A stretch of 64,000 nt of DNA from an uncultured Clostridia bacterium (GCA_947066105.1 CAMSYM010000002.1:62001-126000); one strand, 5' to 3'. Counted from the first letter of the stretch, positions 8,260 to 17,132 are shown. Translations and numbers: made by a program. The notes: generated by a model from the letters alone, not told the origin.

Positions 8260-8517
8260 TCATTTATCGCGGTGCGAGTGCAGACATTTGGCGCGCGTGG
8301 CTTCGCCGCCGCGTATGTGCCTGACGCTGAGATTGTAGTCCAAAACGCCGCGCACGCGCTCGAACAGCGGGCGATCCAAGCTCGGCAATCTTTCGGTAAC
8401 GTGCTTATGCACAGTCGATTTGCCCATATCGAATTTTTTTGCGGCATCGCGCACCGTGCATGCGTTTTCGGCTATATAAGAACCGAGCTCGATAGTGAGT
8501 GTGTCCTTGTCTGTCAT
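8260..8517 (-). CDS. spoIIID: Stage III sporulation protein D (SpoIIID)
   Basis: An 85-residue protein matching SpoIIID over its full length: the helix-turn-helix region (TVRDAAKKFDMGKSTVHKHV), TERLP, LDYNLSVRHIRGGEAT and a basic tail. SpoIIID is a mother-cell regulator that works during the sigma-E phase of sporulation as both activator and repressor. The start codon, ATG read from 8517, follows AGGAG on the minus strand. It is a single-gene transcript between prs and greA. Its presence is direct evidence that the organism belongs to a sporulating lineage. Confidence 0.95.
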   Translation of the reverse strand: MTDKDTLTIELGSYIAENACTVRDAAKKFDMGKSTVHKHVTERLPSLDRPLFERVRGVLDYNLSVRHIRGGEATRAKCLHSHRDK

Positions 8518-8676
8518 GATGATCTCCTATACATAGGTTTGCGGTTGTATAAGATATGCGAAATTTCGACCGATTAGTACTTTTTTCGGGAATAAGCGTA
8601 AAAAGCCGAGCGCGTTCGAGCGATGCCGCGCAACGTCGCAGGCATTGGTAAACGCCCGTCCGCGATTATAAAACAC

Positions 8677-8705
8677 TTGACTAAAAACGGCGTATGGTTT
8701 ATAAT
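8677..8705 (+). promoter_or_regulatory. Promoter of greA
   Basis: TTGACT (8677-8682), 17 bases, TATAAT (8700-8705). The leader to the ATG at 8737 is about 25 bases and contains AAGGAG, so this transcript is conventionally led. Confidence 0.85.
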
Positions 8706-8736
8706 GTATCTTGAATAAATAGGCAAGGAGATCATT

Positions 8737-9492
8737 ATGCCCAGAGAATATATCATGACAGCCGCAGGTAAGCGGGAGCTTGAAGAACGGCTCGAACATA
8801 TCAAAATGGTGGAAATGCCCGCTATCGTCGAAGAGATAGCCAAAGCCCGCGCGCAGGGCGATCTTTCGGAAAATGCCGAGTACGAGATCGCGCGCGAGGA
8901 ACAGGCGCAACTCCAAAACGAACTCGACGCCATTAAGGACAAGCTCGCTAACGCCAAGGTGTTGGACGAAAAGTCGATAAACGACGACGTTGTGTCGATC
9001 GGTTGCGCAGTCGAAGTCGTCGAAGCGGACGTCGCCGACGGGCTTGCGGAAGTCGAAAAGTGCGGACTTACTCGCACCGACGTTATCGAGGGCTTTCTTT
9101 CCAAGATGTCTGTCAACGATATGCGCGCCAACCGCTACAACCGCGGCATACTCAACGAGCTGACCGAAAGCGATTACTCGCTCGCGGGTTGCGAGCTTTT
9201 GGCGGGCAAACGGTTCAAAAAGGAAGAGCTTATCGATAAAGGCTTTACCGACGACATGCTCGCGGCAAAGGTCAAGGGCAAGACCAAGCTCGACAAGACC
9301 AAGTGCGCGGGACTGAAAGTGTACACCATTGTCGGCTCGCACGAGGCTGACGCGCTCAACGGCAGGATCTCCAACGAGTCGCGTGTCGGCGCGGCGCTTT
9401 TGGACAAGACCGAAAACGACGTTGTCATGGTCGGCGACCTGTTGTTTAAGATCGTCGGGATCATGGTAGACAGAAAAGCGGTCAAAAAGTAA
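8737..9492 (+). CDS. greA: Transcription elongation factor GreA with a large internal insertion
   Basis: GreA stimulates transcript cleavage by backtracked RNA polymerase. Residues 1-75 form the usual coiled coil, including the acidic tip GDLSENAEY. Residues from about 194 onward form the C-terminal FKBP-like domain (YTIVGSHEADALNGRISNESRVGAALL). Between them, roughly residues 97-192, lie about 90 extra residues, so the protein has 251 residues instead of about 158. The insertion splits the C-terminal domain just after its first strand (VSIGCAVEVVE). It is predicted to be helical and charged (LTRTDVIEGFL, FKKEELIDKGF, a Lys-rich stretch), and I do not recognise it. ATG 8737 follows AAGGAG. 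The frame is unbroken, so this is a real insertion and not a frameshift. Confidence 0.92.
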   Translation: MPREYIMTAAGKRELEERLEHIKMVEMPAIVEEIAKARAQGDLSENAEYEIAREEQAQLQNELDAIKDKLANAKVLDEKSINDDVVSIGCAVEVVEADVADGLAEVEKCGLTRTDVIEGFLSKMSVNDMRANRYNRGILNELTESDYSLAGCELLAGKRFKKEELIDKGFTDDMLAAKVKGKTKLDKTKCAGLKVYTIVGSHEADALNGRISNESRVGAALLDKTENDVVMVGDLLFKIVGIMVDRKAVKK

Positions 9493-9521
9493 TTTCAATA
9501 CGCGAGATAAGAGAGATTAAC

Positions 9522-11015
9522 ATGGCAGAACAAAACAACAACGTACCCGAACCCGTCGAGGAACAGGATATAGACGCGCTCAAAGCGGTGCGGCTTAATA
9601 AACTGAACGAGCTGTGCGCGGCGGACGCCGATCCGTTCAAGATAACGAGCTTCGACGTTACCGCGCATGCGGCGGATATCACTTCCGCGCCCGAAGAAGG
9701 TAAGACGGTGGCGATAGCGGGCAGGCTCATGAGCAAGCGCGTTATGGGCAAAGCGAGCTTCGGGCATATGCTCGACCGATCGGGGCAGATACAGATATAC
9801 GTAAAAAAGGATAATCTCGGCGACGAGAAGTACGACGGATTCAAAAAGCAAATAGACATCGGCGACGTGATAGGCGTGGTGGGCGAAGTGTTTGTCACGC
9901 ACCGCGGCGAAGTGTCCGTTGCAGTCAAGCAATTGACGTTGCTTGCCAAATCGCTCACGCCGTTGCCCGAAAAGTGGCACGGGCTTAAAGACAACGATCT
10001 GCGCTACCGCAAACGCTATCTCGATCTCATAGTCAATGCCGACGTTAAGGACACGTTTGTCAAACGCAGTAAGATAATCACCGCTATACGCAATTATCTG
10101 GACGGCGAGGATTTTATCGAGGTGGAAACGCCCATACTCAATACCGTTGCCGGCGGCGCGGCGGCGCGTCCGTTCATAACGCACCACAACACGCTCGATC
10201 TCGATATGTACATGCGTATCGCGCCGGAGCTGTATTTAAAGCGGCTCATCGTGGGCGGGTTGGAACGCGTGTACGAACTCGGTCGCAATTTCCGCAACGA
10301 AGGCATGGACATCAAGCACAACCCCGAATTCACCATGATCGAGCTGTATCAGGCGTACGGCGATTATACCGACATGATGAAGCGCACGGAGGATATTTAC
10401 CGTGCGGCGGCGCATGCGATCGGGCTGGGCGATAAGATAACGTATCAGGGCAAGGAGATAGACATTTCCACGCCGTGGCGCAGGGTGACTATGCGCGACG
10501 CGGTCAAGGAAGTGACGGGCGTGGATTTTATGACGCTCACGCCCGAACAGGCGCAAGCCGAACTCAAAAGCCGCGGCATAGATCCCGAAGGCGACAAGAA
10601 CGCCGCCGAATGTATGTACGTCGCATTCGATAAGCTTGTCGAAAGCACGCTTATCCAACCGACGTTCGTTACGGGCTATCCCGTGGAAGTATCGCCGCTC
10701 GCCAAGCGCGACGGCAACGGCTTGACGTACCGTTTCGAGTTCTTTATCAACGGCTGGGAGGGCGGCAACGCGTATTCCGAGCTTAACGATCCCATCGATC
10801 AGGCGGGACGGTTCGAAACGCAACGCGCCATGATGAAGCAGGGCAACGAGGAGGCGCAAGCCGCCGACGACGATTTTGTGGAAGCGCTCGAATACGGCAT
10901 GCCGCCGACGGGCGGATTGGGCATAGGCATAGACCGCATGGTAATGCTGTTGACCGACAGCGCGTCTATACGAGATGTTATACTATTCCCCACCATGAAA
11001 CCGCGTAAAAAATAA
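9522..11015 (+). CDS. lysS: Lysyl-tRNA synthetase (class II)
   Basis: A 497-residue class II LysRS that charges tRNA-Lys. The N-terminal OB-fold anticodon domain covers about residues 50-150. The catalytic domain has motif 1 near DFIEVETPIL, motif 2 (YELGRNFRNEG) and motif 3 (GGLGIGIDRMVML). The ATG lies 29 bases after greA behind AGAGAGATT, so greA and lysS are probably cotranscribed, a common Firmicutes pairing. No T-box leader is visible. A family A palindromic element ending in a T run follows. Confidence 0.97.
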   Translation: MAEQNNNVPEPVEEQDIDALKAVRLNKLNELCAADADPFKITSFDVTAHAADITSAPEEGKTVAIAGRLMSKRVMGKASFGHMLDRSGQIQIYVKKDNLGDEKYDGFKKQIDIGDVIGVVGEVFVTHRGEVSVAVKQLTLLAKSLTPLPEKWHGLKDNDLRYRKRYLDLIVNADVKDTFVKRSKIITAIRNYLDGEDFIEVETPILNTVAGGAAARPFITHHNTLDLDMYMRIAPELYLKRLIVGGLERVYELGRNFRNEGMDIKHNPEFTMIELYQAYGDYTDMMKRTEDIYRAAAHAIGLGDKITYQGKEIDISTPWRRVTMRDAVKEVTGVDFMTLTPEQAQAELKSRGIDPEGDKNAAECMYVAFDKLVESTLIQPTFVTGYPVEVSPLAKRDGNGLTYRFEFFINGWEGGNAYSELNDPIDQAGRFETQRAMMKQGNEEAQAADDDFVEALEYGMPPTGGLGIGIDRMVMLLTDSASIRDVILFPTMKPRKK

Positions 11016-11045
11016 TCCGCAGATAAACGCGCAGGCTTATGCGGC

Positions 11046-11128
11046 ATCTTGCTACCGATTTGTGCCGCAAATGCGTTGCGCGTCCTTGTCGTATAGTTAA
11101 CATACGACTGCGGACGACGCGCCTTTTT
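11046..11128 (+). repeat. Palindromic terminator-like element (family A, copy 2)
   Basis: It has the same layout as 3307-3388: ATCTTGCT, AAATGCGTTGCGC 23 bases later, a hairpin (11078-11094 with 11102-11122, tip GTCGTAT/ATACGAC) and terminal CTTTTT. The hairpin arms differ from copy 1 yet still pair. It probably terminates the greA-lysS transcript. The remainder up to 11295 shows nothing clear. Confidence 0.6.
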
Positions 11129-11295
11129 GCGGCGCAAATCGTTTACGCAATCTTGCCGCAACGCCTTTCGTTTATCCGCTGTCGCATTGTACGTCAAATA
11201 GGCGTAACATATTAATTCGATTTGCGTATTGATTTGTTTTTACGGTTTAGTTTCGGATCGGACGCGGGTCGTATTTCTTTGATCGATTTGGTGAT

Positions 11296-12336
11296 TTGAA
11301 AAAAAGCGATATAACACAACAGTCGCTGTACGCCGCGCTCGAAAGCGTAGCGGAGCGCGACAAACTGCGACTGCATACGCCCGGACATAAGGGCAGGCTG
11401 TGCGAGGTCGATCTAACCGAGCTTACCGACGACAGCTTTCCGTCCGATCGCGTGTCGGCGGCGGAGAAAAACACCGCATGTGTTTACGGCGTAAAGCATG
11501 CGCGGTTTTTGTGCGGCGGCAGTTCGCAAGGCGTTAAAGCATCCGTTTTTTACGCGGATTGCGACGCGGTCGTCGATGTCAATTCGCACCGCTCGGTATT
11601 CGACGGATTTTTGCTTTCGGGCAAGCGTCACGTTACGGCGGGCGAGCGCGGCGGTATTTATCCGCTTACCGTCAAGCAGATAGCCGACGCCGTCGCGCCC
11701 CGAACAAAAGCAGTCGTAGTGACGACGCCGACATATTACGGATACTGCGCCGACGCGGACGGCATAGCCGACTACTGTAAAAAACGCGGGCTTTTATTCA
11801 TAGCGGACAGCGCGCACGGCGCGCATTTCGGGTTCGGCGACAGACTGCCGGAAAGCGTTGCGCCGCATTGCGATATTTGCAACGTGTCGACGCACAAAAC
11901 TCTTTCGGCGCTCACGCAAAGCGCGTTGTTATTGGATAATCTCGACGATGCCGACGGCAAGCGACTTTACGACGTTACGGACGTTATGGGCACTACAAGC
12001 CCGTCGTACCCGCTGTACGCGTCGATAGACTATGCGGTGAGAAAAGCGGCGACAGCCGAAACGCGCGCGGCGTACGACGCATTGTACGCGCCGACGGAGC
12101 AACTTAAAAGCGAGTTCCCGTTTTTGGATAACGACGATTTTACTCGGCTCGTACTCGATTGCGAAAAGCTCGGCGTACGGGCAAACAAGCTTAACGGCGC
12201 GCTCGTTCGACGAAAGGTTTATTCGGAAAAGGTCGACGAAAAGCGCATAGTGTTTATACTCACTGCGGAGAATACGCCCGCCGACGTTGTTGCGTTTCGA
12301 ACGGCGCTTGCGACGAGCATATCGGAGATACGATGA
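11296..12336 (+). CDS. PLP-dependent Orn/Lys/Arg decarboxylase-family protein (YaaO-like)
   Basis: A 346-residue fold-type I PLP enzyme with the family hallmark HTPGHKG near the N-terminus, an SRSV-type stretch (NSHRSVFDGFL), ADSAHGAHF, and the likely PLP lysine in STHKTLS. It is shorter than full decarboxylases (about 450-490 residues), being reduced at the C-terminus. The start is a TTG chosen because it gives the expected distance to the HTPGHKG motif; its ribosome binding site is weak. It overlaps tmk by four bases (ATGA). The order yaaO-tmk-holB-ricT is that of Bacillus. The amino acid substrate cannot be assigned. Confidence 0.85.
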   Translation: MKKSDITQQSLYAALESVAERDKLRLHTPGHKGRLCEVDLTELTDDSFPSDRVSAAEKNTACVYGVKHARFLCGGSSQGVKASVFYADCDAVVDVNSHRSVFDGFLLSGKRHVTAGERGGIYPLTVKQIADAVAPRTKAVVVTTPTYYGYCADADGIADYCKKRGLLFIADSAHGAHFGFGDRLPESVAPHCDICNVSTHKTLSALTQSALLLDNLDDADGKRLYDVTDVMGTTSPSYPLYASIDYAVRKAATAETRAAYDALYAPTEQLKSEFPFLDNDDFTRLVLDCEKLGVRANKLNGALVRRKVYSEKVDEKRIVFILTAENTPADVVAFRTALATSISEIR

Positions 12337-12944
12337 ACAAAGGCAAATTTATTGTTTTGGAAGGCGTGGAGGGCGCAGGCAAGAGCAGGCAATGCTCGTT
12401 GCTGGTCGACGCGCTCAACGCAAACGGTCGCGACGCGATATTGACTCGCGAGCCGGGCGGCGCGCCGCTTGCCGAAGCGTTGCGTCGGCTTTTGCTCGAT
12501 CCCGCTTATTCGCCCGACGCGGTGTCGGAGCTGTATATGTATTCCGCCGCGCGGCGCGATCATCTCAACAAGGTGGTGTTCCCCGCGCTTGCGGAAGGTA
12601 AGATCGTAGTGTGCGACAGGTTTATTTATTCGACGCTCGCTTATCAAGGGTACGGCAGGGGACTCGATACGGAATTCATTCGCCGAGTCAACGAACGCAC
12701 CGTTACGCCGCTCACGGTCGATCTTGCCATGTTCATAGACGTTTCGCCCGAAGTGGGGTTCGCGCGCAAGGGCGGCGCGGACAAGTCCGACAGGCTCGAA
12801 CGCGAAAGCCTGCAATTTTTCCGACGCGTTTACGACGGGTTCAAAGCCATGTGCGCGAGCGGCGAGCTTGTTTCGATCGACGCGAGCGGATCAAAGGAAC
12901 AAACCGCGCAAAAGATATATAAAGCGGTAACGGAGATATTGTGA
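12333..12944 (+). CDS. tmk: Thymidylate kinase
   Basis: A 203-residue dTMP kinase that makes dTDP for DNA synthesis. It has the P-loop EGVEGAGKS, the DRFIYST (DR[YF]) motif and the REPGG substrate loop. The LID region holds an Arg-rich DKSDRLERES stretch. The ATG overlaps the stop of the upstream gene (ATGA), and the tmk stop overlaps the GTG of holB, which indicates translational coupling. The strand, order and overlaps match the conserved yaaO-tmk-holB-ricT operon. Confidence 0.96.
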   Translation: MNKGKFIVLEGVEGAGKSRQCSLLVDALNANGRDAILTREPGGAPLAEALRRLLLDPAYSPDAVSELYMYSAARRDHLNKVVFPALAEGKIVVCDRFIYSTLAYQGYGRGLDTEFIRRVNERTVTPLTVDLAMFIDVSPEVGFARKGGADKSDRLERESLQFFRRVYDGFKAMCASGELVSIDASGSKEQTAQKIYKAVTEIL

Positions 12945-13939
12945 GCGACGTCGGACAACTCGAAAAATATGCGGAGCTGTATGCCGGGCTGGACGCGGTC
13001 AAAGCCGTCGACACGCGGTTTCGCGCAAGCTCGATATTGCTGTCGGGCGAGGACGACGACGGGCTGAAAGTGCTTGCGCGCATTGTCGCCGCCAAGCTCG
13101 TAGGCATTGCGCCGAGCGCGGCGTTCTCAGAGTATACCGACATTTCGGTATATCCCAAGCCGCAGGAGCAAAAAGCCAAGAGCGGGAAAAAGTCTGCCGC
13201 CGAAAAGCCAAAGCGTTACGCCATGACCGTCGACGATATACGGGATATCATAGACTCGCTGTATTTGACGCCGTTCGAGCTGGATAAGCGCGTTTATATC
13301 ATAGAGAACGCCGAGAGCATGAGCGAGATATTGCAGAACAAACTGTTGAAATCGCTCGAAGAACCGCCGCCGCGCGTTTGCTTTATACTATGCGCGAGCG
13401 GTAGGCTGTTGCCGACGGTCGAGTCGCGTTGTAACAGGATAGAGCTTCCGCCGTTCGATGTGGAAACCGTTGCGCGCGAGCTTTTCAAGCATCATAAGGA
13501 CGCCGCCGCCGTAGCGCTCGCGGCGCGGGCGAGCCGAGGGAACTTCGGGTTGGCGGAGAGCATACTCAAAGACGCGGGCTTTGCCGATATGTACAAAGCG
13601 GCTAAGGAAATACTGAAAAAAGCGACGGGCAGTAAGGCGTTCGCCAAGACCGCCGCCGTTTACGAAAAGCTGACGCGTGAGCGCATCGACAGCGCGCTCG
13701 GCATAATGGAATATCTTTTGAGCGACGTTGCGCGGTACGCCGCGGGCGTGGAAACGGTGTTCGACCGTAACGATGTAGCTTACGTCGCGGACGGCTTTAC
13801 GCCGTATTCCGCCGCGCTGTGCGCCGATCGCGTGCGCGACGCACGCAGGCAGATAGCCGCAAATTGTATGCCGTCGGCTGTAATGGACACAATGATATTG
13901 AAGATCATGGAGGAGAAGGCAAAATGCCGAAAGTTATAG
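12941..13939 (+). CDS. holB: DNA polymerase III subunit delta'
   Basis: A 332-residue clamp-loader delta' subunit. The recognisable core is LLKSLEEPPPRVCFILCAS and the SRC(N/Q)R motif (ESRCNRIELPPF), typical of the AAA+ clamp-loader family. The P-loop position reads SGEDDDGLK and is not functional, as expected for a stator subunit, and the zinc-binding cysteines are absent. The start is GTG at 12941, inside the tmk stop (GTGA). The insert KPQEQKAKSGKKSAAEKPK is a lysine-rich linker. The 3' end overlaps the start of ricT by 16 bases. Confidence 0.9.
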   Translation: MSDVGQLEKYAELYAGLDAVKAVDTRFRASSILLSGEDDDGLKVLARIVAAKLVGIAPSAAFSEYTDISVYPKPQEQKAKSGKKSAAEKPKRYAMTVDDIRDIIDSLYLTPFELDKRVYIIENAESMSEILQNKLLKSLEEPPPRVCFILCASGRLLPTVESRCNRIELPPFDVETVARELFKHHKDAAAVALAARASRGNFGLAESILKDAGFADMYKAAKEILKKATGSKAFAKTAAVYEKLTRERIDSALGIMEYLLSDVARYAAGVETVFDRNDVAYVADGFTPYSAALCADRVRDARRQIAANCMPSAVMDTMILKIMEEKAKCRKL

Positions 13940-15078
13940 GCGTAAGATTCAGAACGTCGCCGCGCATGTATTACTTTGCGCCCACGGAAGGCGAGGAATA
14001 CGCAAAGGATATGCAGGTCGTAGTCGAAACTCAGCGCGGCGTGGAGCTTGCCACGGTGGTCATGCCCGTTACGGAAGTCGCCGACGATAAGATCGTCGCG
14101 CCGTTGAAACCGATCGTGCGCATAGCCACCGACGACGATATCCGCGCGGTGACTGCCGACAACGACCAAAAGCAGGAGATACTCGCGACAGCCAAGCAAA
14201 AGGTGGCGGCGCGCGGACTGGACATGAAGATAGTCGACTGCGAATTCACCGTCGATCACAGCAAGCTCGTGTTGTACTTCACGGCGGAACAGCGCGTCGA
14301 TTTCCGCGAGCTTGTGCGCGATCTCGCGTCCGCTTTTCGCAACCGCATAGATCTGAGACAAATAGGCGCGCGCGACGAATGCAAGCTTATCGGCTCGCTC
14401 GGCTCGTGCGGCATGCCGTGCTGTTGCGGTAGATTCGAATCGGACAGCGCGCACGTTTCCATCAAAATGGCGAAAAATCAAAATCTCGCGCTCACGCCCA
14501 ACAAGATCAACGGCATGTGCGGCAGGCTTTTGTGTTGTCTTGCGTACGAAAACAAAACGTACGAGGACGTGCTTAAACGCTGCCCCAAGCACGGCGCGGC
14601 GGTGGTCTGTCCCGACGGCAGGCGCGGCTCGGTAGTGTCCGTCACGCCGCTCACCGAAAAAGTACGCGTGCGCGTGGGAGATAACGAGAGCTTCGAGTTT
14701 TGCGAATACGACCTGTCCGAATTGACGCGCGACGGCGCGGCTGATCAATCGTCCGCGCAGGGCGGCAAAAACGACCGTCCGAATCATTCCGAAAAACCGC
14801 GCGAGCAACGCGACGACGGCGAACGCCGAAACAACGACCGAAGGAACAGCGGCGATAAGGGGCGCCCCGCCGACGGTAAGCGCAAAGGCAACGCGGGCGG
14901 CGGCAATGCCGATAACGGCGCGCAAAACCGATCCGACAATGCGGGCGGCAATAACGGCAATAACGGCAATAACGGCAATAACGGTAACGTACGCAATAAA
15001 AACCGCCGTCGTAACCGCAATAAAAACAAAAACGGCAACGGAGCAAAGCCGTCGCCGACGGACGGGGCGGGCGAGTAG
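13924..15078 (+). CDS. ricT: PSP1 domain protein RicT (YaaT)
   Basis: A 384-residue PSP1-family protein. In Bacillus, RicT acts with RicA and RicF in a complex that promotes mRNA processing by RNase Y and affects sporulation and biofilm entry. The conserved core includes GVRFR, the cysteine clusters CGMPCCCGRF and NGMCGRLLCCLAYE (Fe-S ligands in the Ric complex) and the C-terminal PSP1 domain. The start is ATG 13924 behind GGAGGAGAAGG, inside the end of holB. After residue 275 the protein becomes a low-complexity, highly charged tail with NNG repeats (14953-14985) and an Arg/Lys/Asn-rich end, suggesting RNA contact; the tail is unusual for the family. Confidence 0.92.
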   Translation: MPKVIGVRFRTSPRMYYFAPTEGEEYAKDMQVVVETQRGVELATVVMPVTEVADDKIVAPLKPIVRIATDDDIRAVTADNDQKQEILATAKQKVAARGLDMKIVDCEFTVDHSKLVLYFTAEQRVDFRELVRDLASAFRNRIDLRQIGARDECKLIGSLGSCGMPCCCGRFESDSAHVSIKMAKNQNLALTPNKINGMCGRLLCCLAYENKTYEDVLKRCPKHGAAVVCPDGRRGSVVSVTPLTEKVRVRVGDNESFEFCEYDLSELTRDGAADQSSAQGGKNDRPNHSEKPREQRDDGERRNNDRRNSGDKGRPADGKRKGNAGGGNADNGAQNRSDNAGGNNGNNGNNGNNGNVRNKNRRRNRNKNKNGNGAKPSPTDGAGE

Positions 15079-15144
15079 TCGTCACCGCCGATAACGTAAA
15101 ACAAAAGTTCGCAACGGCGAACTGTAATAATTTTACGTACCGTC

Positions 15145-15173
15145 TTGACAATTTCGACAATTAATGGTATACT
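15145..15173 (+). promoter_or_regulatory. Promoter of the ferredoxin gene
   Basis: TTGACA (15145-15150), 17 bases, TATACT (15168-15173). The ferredoxin is a monocistronic unit with its own terminator. Confidence 0.85.
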
Positions 15174-15200
15174 CACAGCATAAATAATTGGAGGTACATC

Positions 15201-15368
15201 ATGGCACATAAAATTTCCGACGAATGCGTATCGTGCGGCGCGTGCGCGGCGGCTTGCCCCGTTAACGCCATCAGCGAGGGCGACGGCAAATACGTAGTCG
15301 ACGCAGACGTTTGCATCGATTGCGGCGCGTGCGAGGGTGAATGCCCGACGGGCGCGATCACCGAGTAA
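15201..15368 (+). CDS. 2x[4Fe-4S] ferredoxin
   Basis: A 55-residue clostridial-type ferredoxin with two full cluster motifs, CVSCGACAAACP and CIDCGACEGECP (C-x2-C-x2-C-x3-C-P twice). It is a small soluble electron carrier, in this organism a likely partner of the [FeFe]-hydrogenase and of pyruvate:ferredoxin oxidoreductase (the latter not in the window). ATG 15201 follows TTGGAGG at 15188-15194. It is flanked by its own promoter and terminator. Confidence 0.97.
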   Translation: MAHKISDECVSCGACAAACPVNAISEGDGKYVVDADVCIDCGACEGECPTGAITE

Positions 15369-15393
15369 TTTTCGGTCGATAATACTAAAACCG

Positions 15394-15428
15394 ATCGGAC
15401 GGTAAACGTAAGTTTGCCGTCCGATTTT
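15394..15428 (+). terminator. Terminator after the ferredoxin gene
   Basis: A 14-bp stem, ATCGGACGGTAAAC (15394-15407) with its near-complement at 15412-15425, a 4-base loop and a T run. Confidence 0.85.
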
Positions 15429-15487
15429 ATATGCCGGGAATTTGCGCGCGTTTATGACGTATTTTGTCGAAAACGGGTTGCGCTATT

Positions 15488-15514
15488 TATTTTTACGGTA
15501 TTACGGCATACTAT
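15488..15514 (+). promoter_or_regulatory. Candidate sigma-E-like (mother-cell) promoter of the flippase gene
   Basis: CATACTAT (15507-15514) matches 7 of 8 positions of the Bacillus sigma-E -10 consensus. TTATTTT (15488-15494), 12 bases upstream, matches 5 of 7 positions of the -35. spoVB in Bacillus is controlled by sigma-E, so this fits, but it is a pattern match only. The start point would lie at or next to the GTG at 15519. Confidence 0.4.
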
Positions 15515-15518
15515 CGTT

Positions 15519-17132
15519 GTGAAAGAAAAGAGCAGATCGTTCGGGCGGTCGGCGGTAGCGCTCGCGGCGATAGGGATTATAGCCAAGCTGATAGGCGCGC
15601 TGTACCGCGTGCCGCTCACGAATATAGTCGGCGCGGAAGGCATGGGGCTTTACCAAATGGTCTTTCCGCTGTATACGGTGCTGTTGGCGTTTTGCGGCGG
15701 CGGTATAACGAGCGCGGTCTCGCGCGTGGTTGCCAAGTATACCGCCGTCGGCAACGACGCGGCGTGCTTGCGCGCCGTCAGGGTGGCGATATTGCCGCTT
15801 ATAGGCGTGTCGGTCGCTGCGTCGGGCGGCGTCGCGCTTTTGCGCAACGTCATATCGAGCGTTCAGGGCAACGGCGACGCGAGCATCGCGTATCTCGCCA
15901 TATGCCCGTCGTTGTTGTTTACGAGCGGCATAAACGTTTTGCGCGGATACTTTCAGGGCAGATCGGTCATGTTGCCGAGCGGTATCAGCCAGCTCATCGA
16001 GCAGGGGATAAAGCTTGCGCTCGGTCTGTATCTTTCGCGCGTGCTGTTGCCGTACGGCGTCAAGTATGCGGTGGCGGGCGCGTTGATAGGCGTGACGTCC
16101 AGCGAGCTGTGCGCGCTCGCATACCTTGCCGTGCGGTTTTTTGTGTCGGTCAAAAAACGCAAACGGTACGTCGCTCTCGCCGTTCCGCTCGCCGAAACAG
16201 CCGCCGAATTTTCGGTGCCGGAGCCTGTGGAAAATAAATTGCTGTTTAAAGAGTTGTTTACGTTCGCGCTGTCGGTGACGCTCGGCTCGCTCGTCTTGCC
16301 GATCACGCAGATGATAGATTCCGCGCTCGTTATCAATCTGTTGAGCTACGGCGGCGCGGACAGGGGGCAGGCTACCGCATTGTTCGGGCTGTCCGTCGGA
16401 CCTGTCGGCACGCTCATCAATATGCCGACGGTCGTCGCGCTGTCTGTGGCTATCGCGTTTTTGCCGGCAATAACCGCGGCGGTGTCGCGCGGGAAGGACG
16501 CTTCGCCGATAGCGCGTAACGCCGCCAAATGGATAATGCTGTTCACGATACCGGTTACGGCGGTGTTCTTGTTTTTTCCCGACCGCGTGTGCAACGTGCT
16601 GTACGGCAGGGGATTGACGACGGAACAGCTCGTCGAAGCGGCGCGGCTGTTGCGAGTTCAGGCGGTCGGAGTGTTCTATATAGGCGTGTTGCAACTGACG
16701 ACAGCCGTCCTGCAAGGTCATAACAAGGCGCACGTGCCTGTGATAAATCTCGTAGTAGGGGCGTGCGTCAAGGTGGGGCTTACGCCGATACTCGTACGGC
16801 TTTTCGGGATAATCGGCGCGGCGGGCGCGACTACCGCATGCTATGCCGTTGCGGCAACGCTGTCCGCGCGCAGTGCGTATAAATGCATGCCTGTCGGCTT
16901 GAACGTCAAAGATTCGTTCGTAAAGCCGATCGTGATTACCGCGCTCGGCGCGGGCGTGTTCATAGGCATGCTTGCCGCGCTTGCGTATACGGGTTTGGAT
17001 TACCGTTGGCAAACGGTCATCGCGGCGGCGGTGTTTTTGGCGGTGTACGGCGCGGGCATCGTTCTCACGGGCGTGCTTGACGTAAAAAGCGTGTTTGCCA
17101 AAATCAAAACGCGTAAACGCGATACGTTGTGA
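15519..17132 (+). CDS. MurJ/SpoVB-family polysaccharide or lipid flippase
   Basis: A 537-residue integral membrane protein of the MATE-like MVF superfamily with about 14 hydrophobic segments. The N-terminal signature is KLIGALYRVPLTNIVGAEGMGLYQMVFPLY, split here as KLIGALYRVPL and GAEGMGLYQM. This family flips lipid-linked cell-wall precursors, and the SpoVB branch is needed for spore cortex synthesis. The open frame extends upstream to 15414, but that part overlaps the ferredoxin terminator, so I place the start at GTG 15519 (VKEKSRSFGRS). There is no ribosome binding site, and the CATACTAT box directly upstream suggests a leaderless transcript. SpoVB rather than MurJ is inference. Confidence 0.85.
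   Translation: MKEKSRSFGRSAVALAAIGIIAKLIGALYRVPLTNIVGAEGMGLYQMVFPLYTVLLAFCGGGITSAVSRVVAKYTAVGNDAACLRAVRVAILPLIGVSVAASGGVALLRNVISSVQGNGDASIAYLAICPSLLFTSGINVLRGYFQGRSVMLPSGISQLIEQGIKLALGLYLSRVLLPYGVKYAVAGALIGVTSSELCALAYLAVRFFVSVKKRKRYVALAVPLAETAAEFSVPEPVENKLLFKELFTFALSVTLGSLVLPITQMIDSALVINLLSYGGADRGQATALFGLSVGPVGTLINMPTVVALSVAIAFLPAITAAVSRGKDASPIARNAAKWIMLFTIPVTAVFLFFPDRVCNVLYGRGLTTEQLVEAARLLRVQAVGVFYIGVLQLTTAVLQGHNKAHVPVINLVVGACVKVGLTPILVRLFGIIGAAGATTACYAVAATLSARSAYKCMPVGLNVKDSFVKPIVITALGAGVFIGMLAALAYTGLDYRWQTVIAAAVFLAVYGAGIVLTGVLDVKSVFAKIKTRKRDTL

Noticed and set aside
11296..12336. Assigning the YaaO-like gene as a lysine or arginine decarboxylase
   Set aside because: The PLP core is clear, but the protein is about 100 residues shorter than characterised decarboxylases and substrate residues could not be compared, so no substrate is given.
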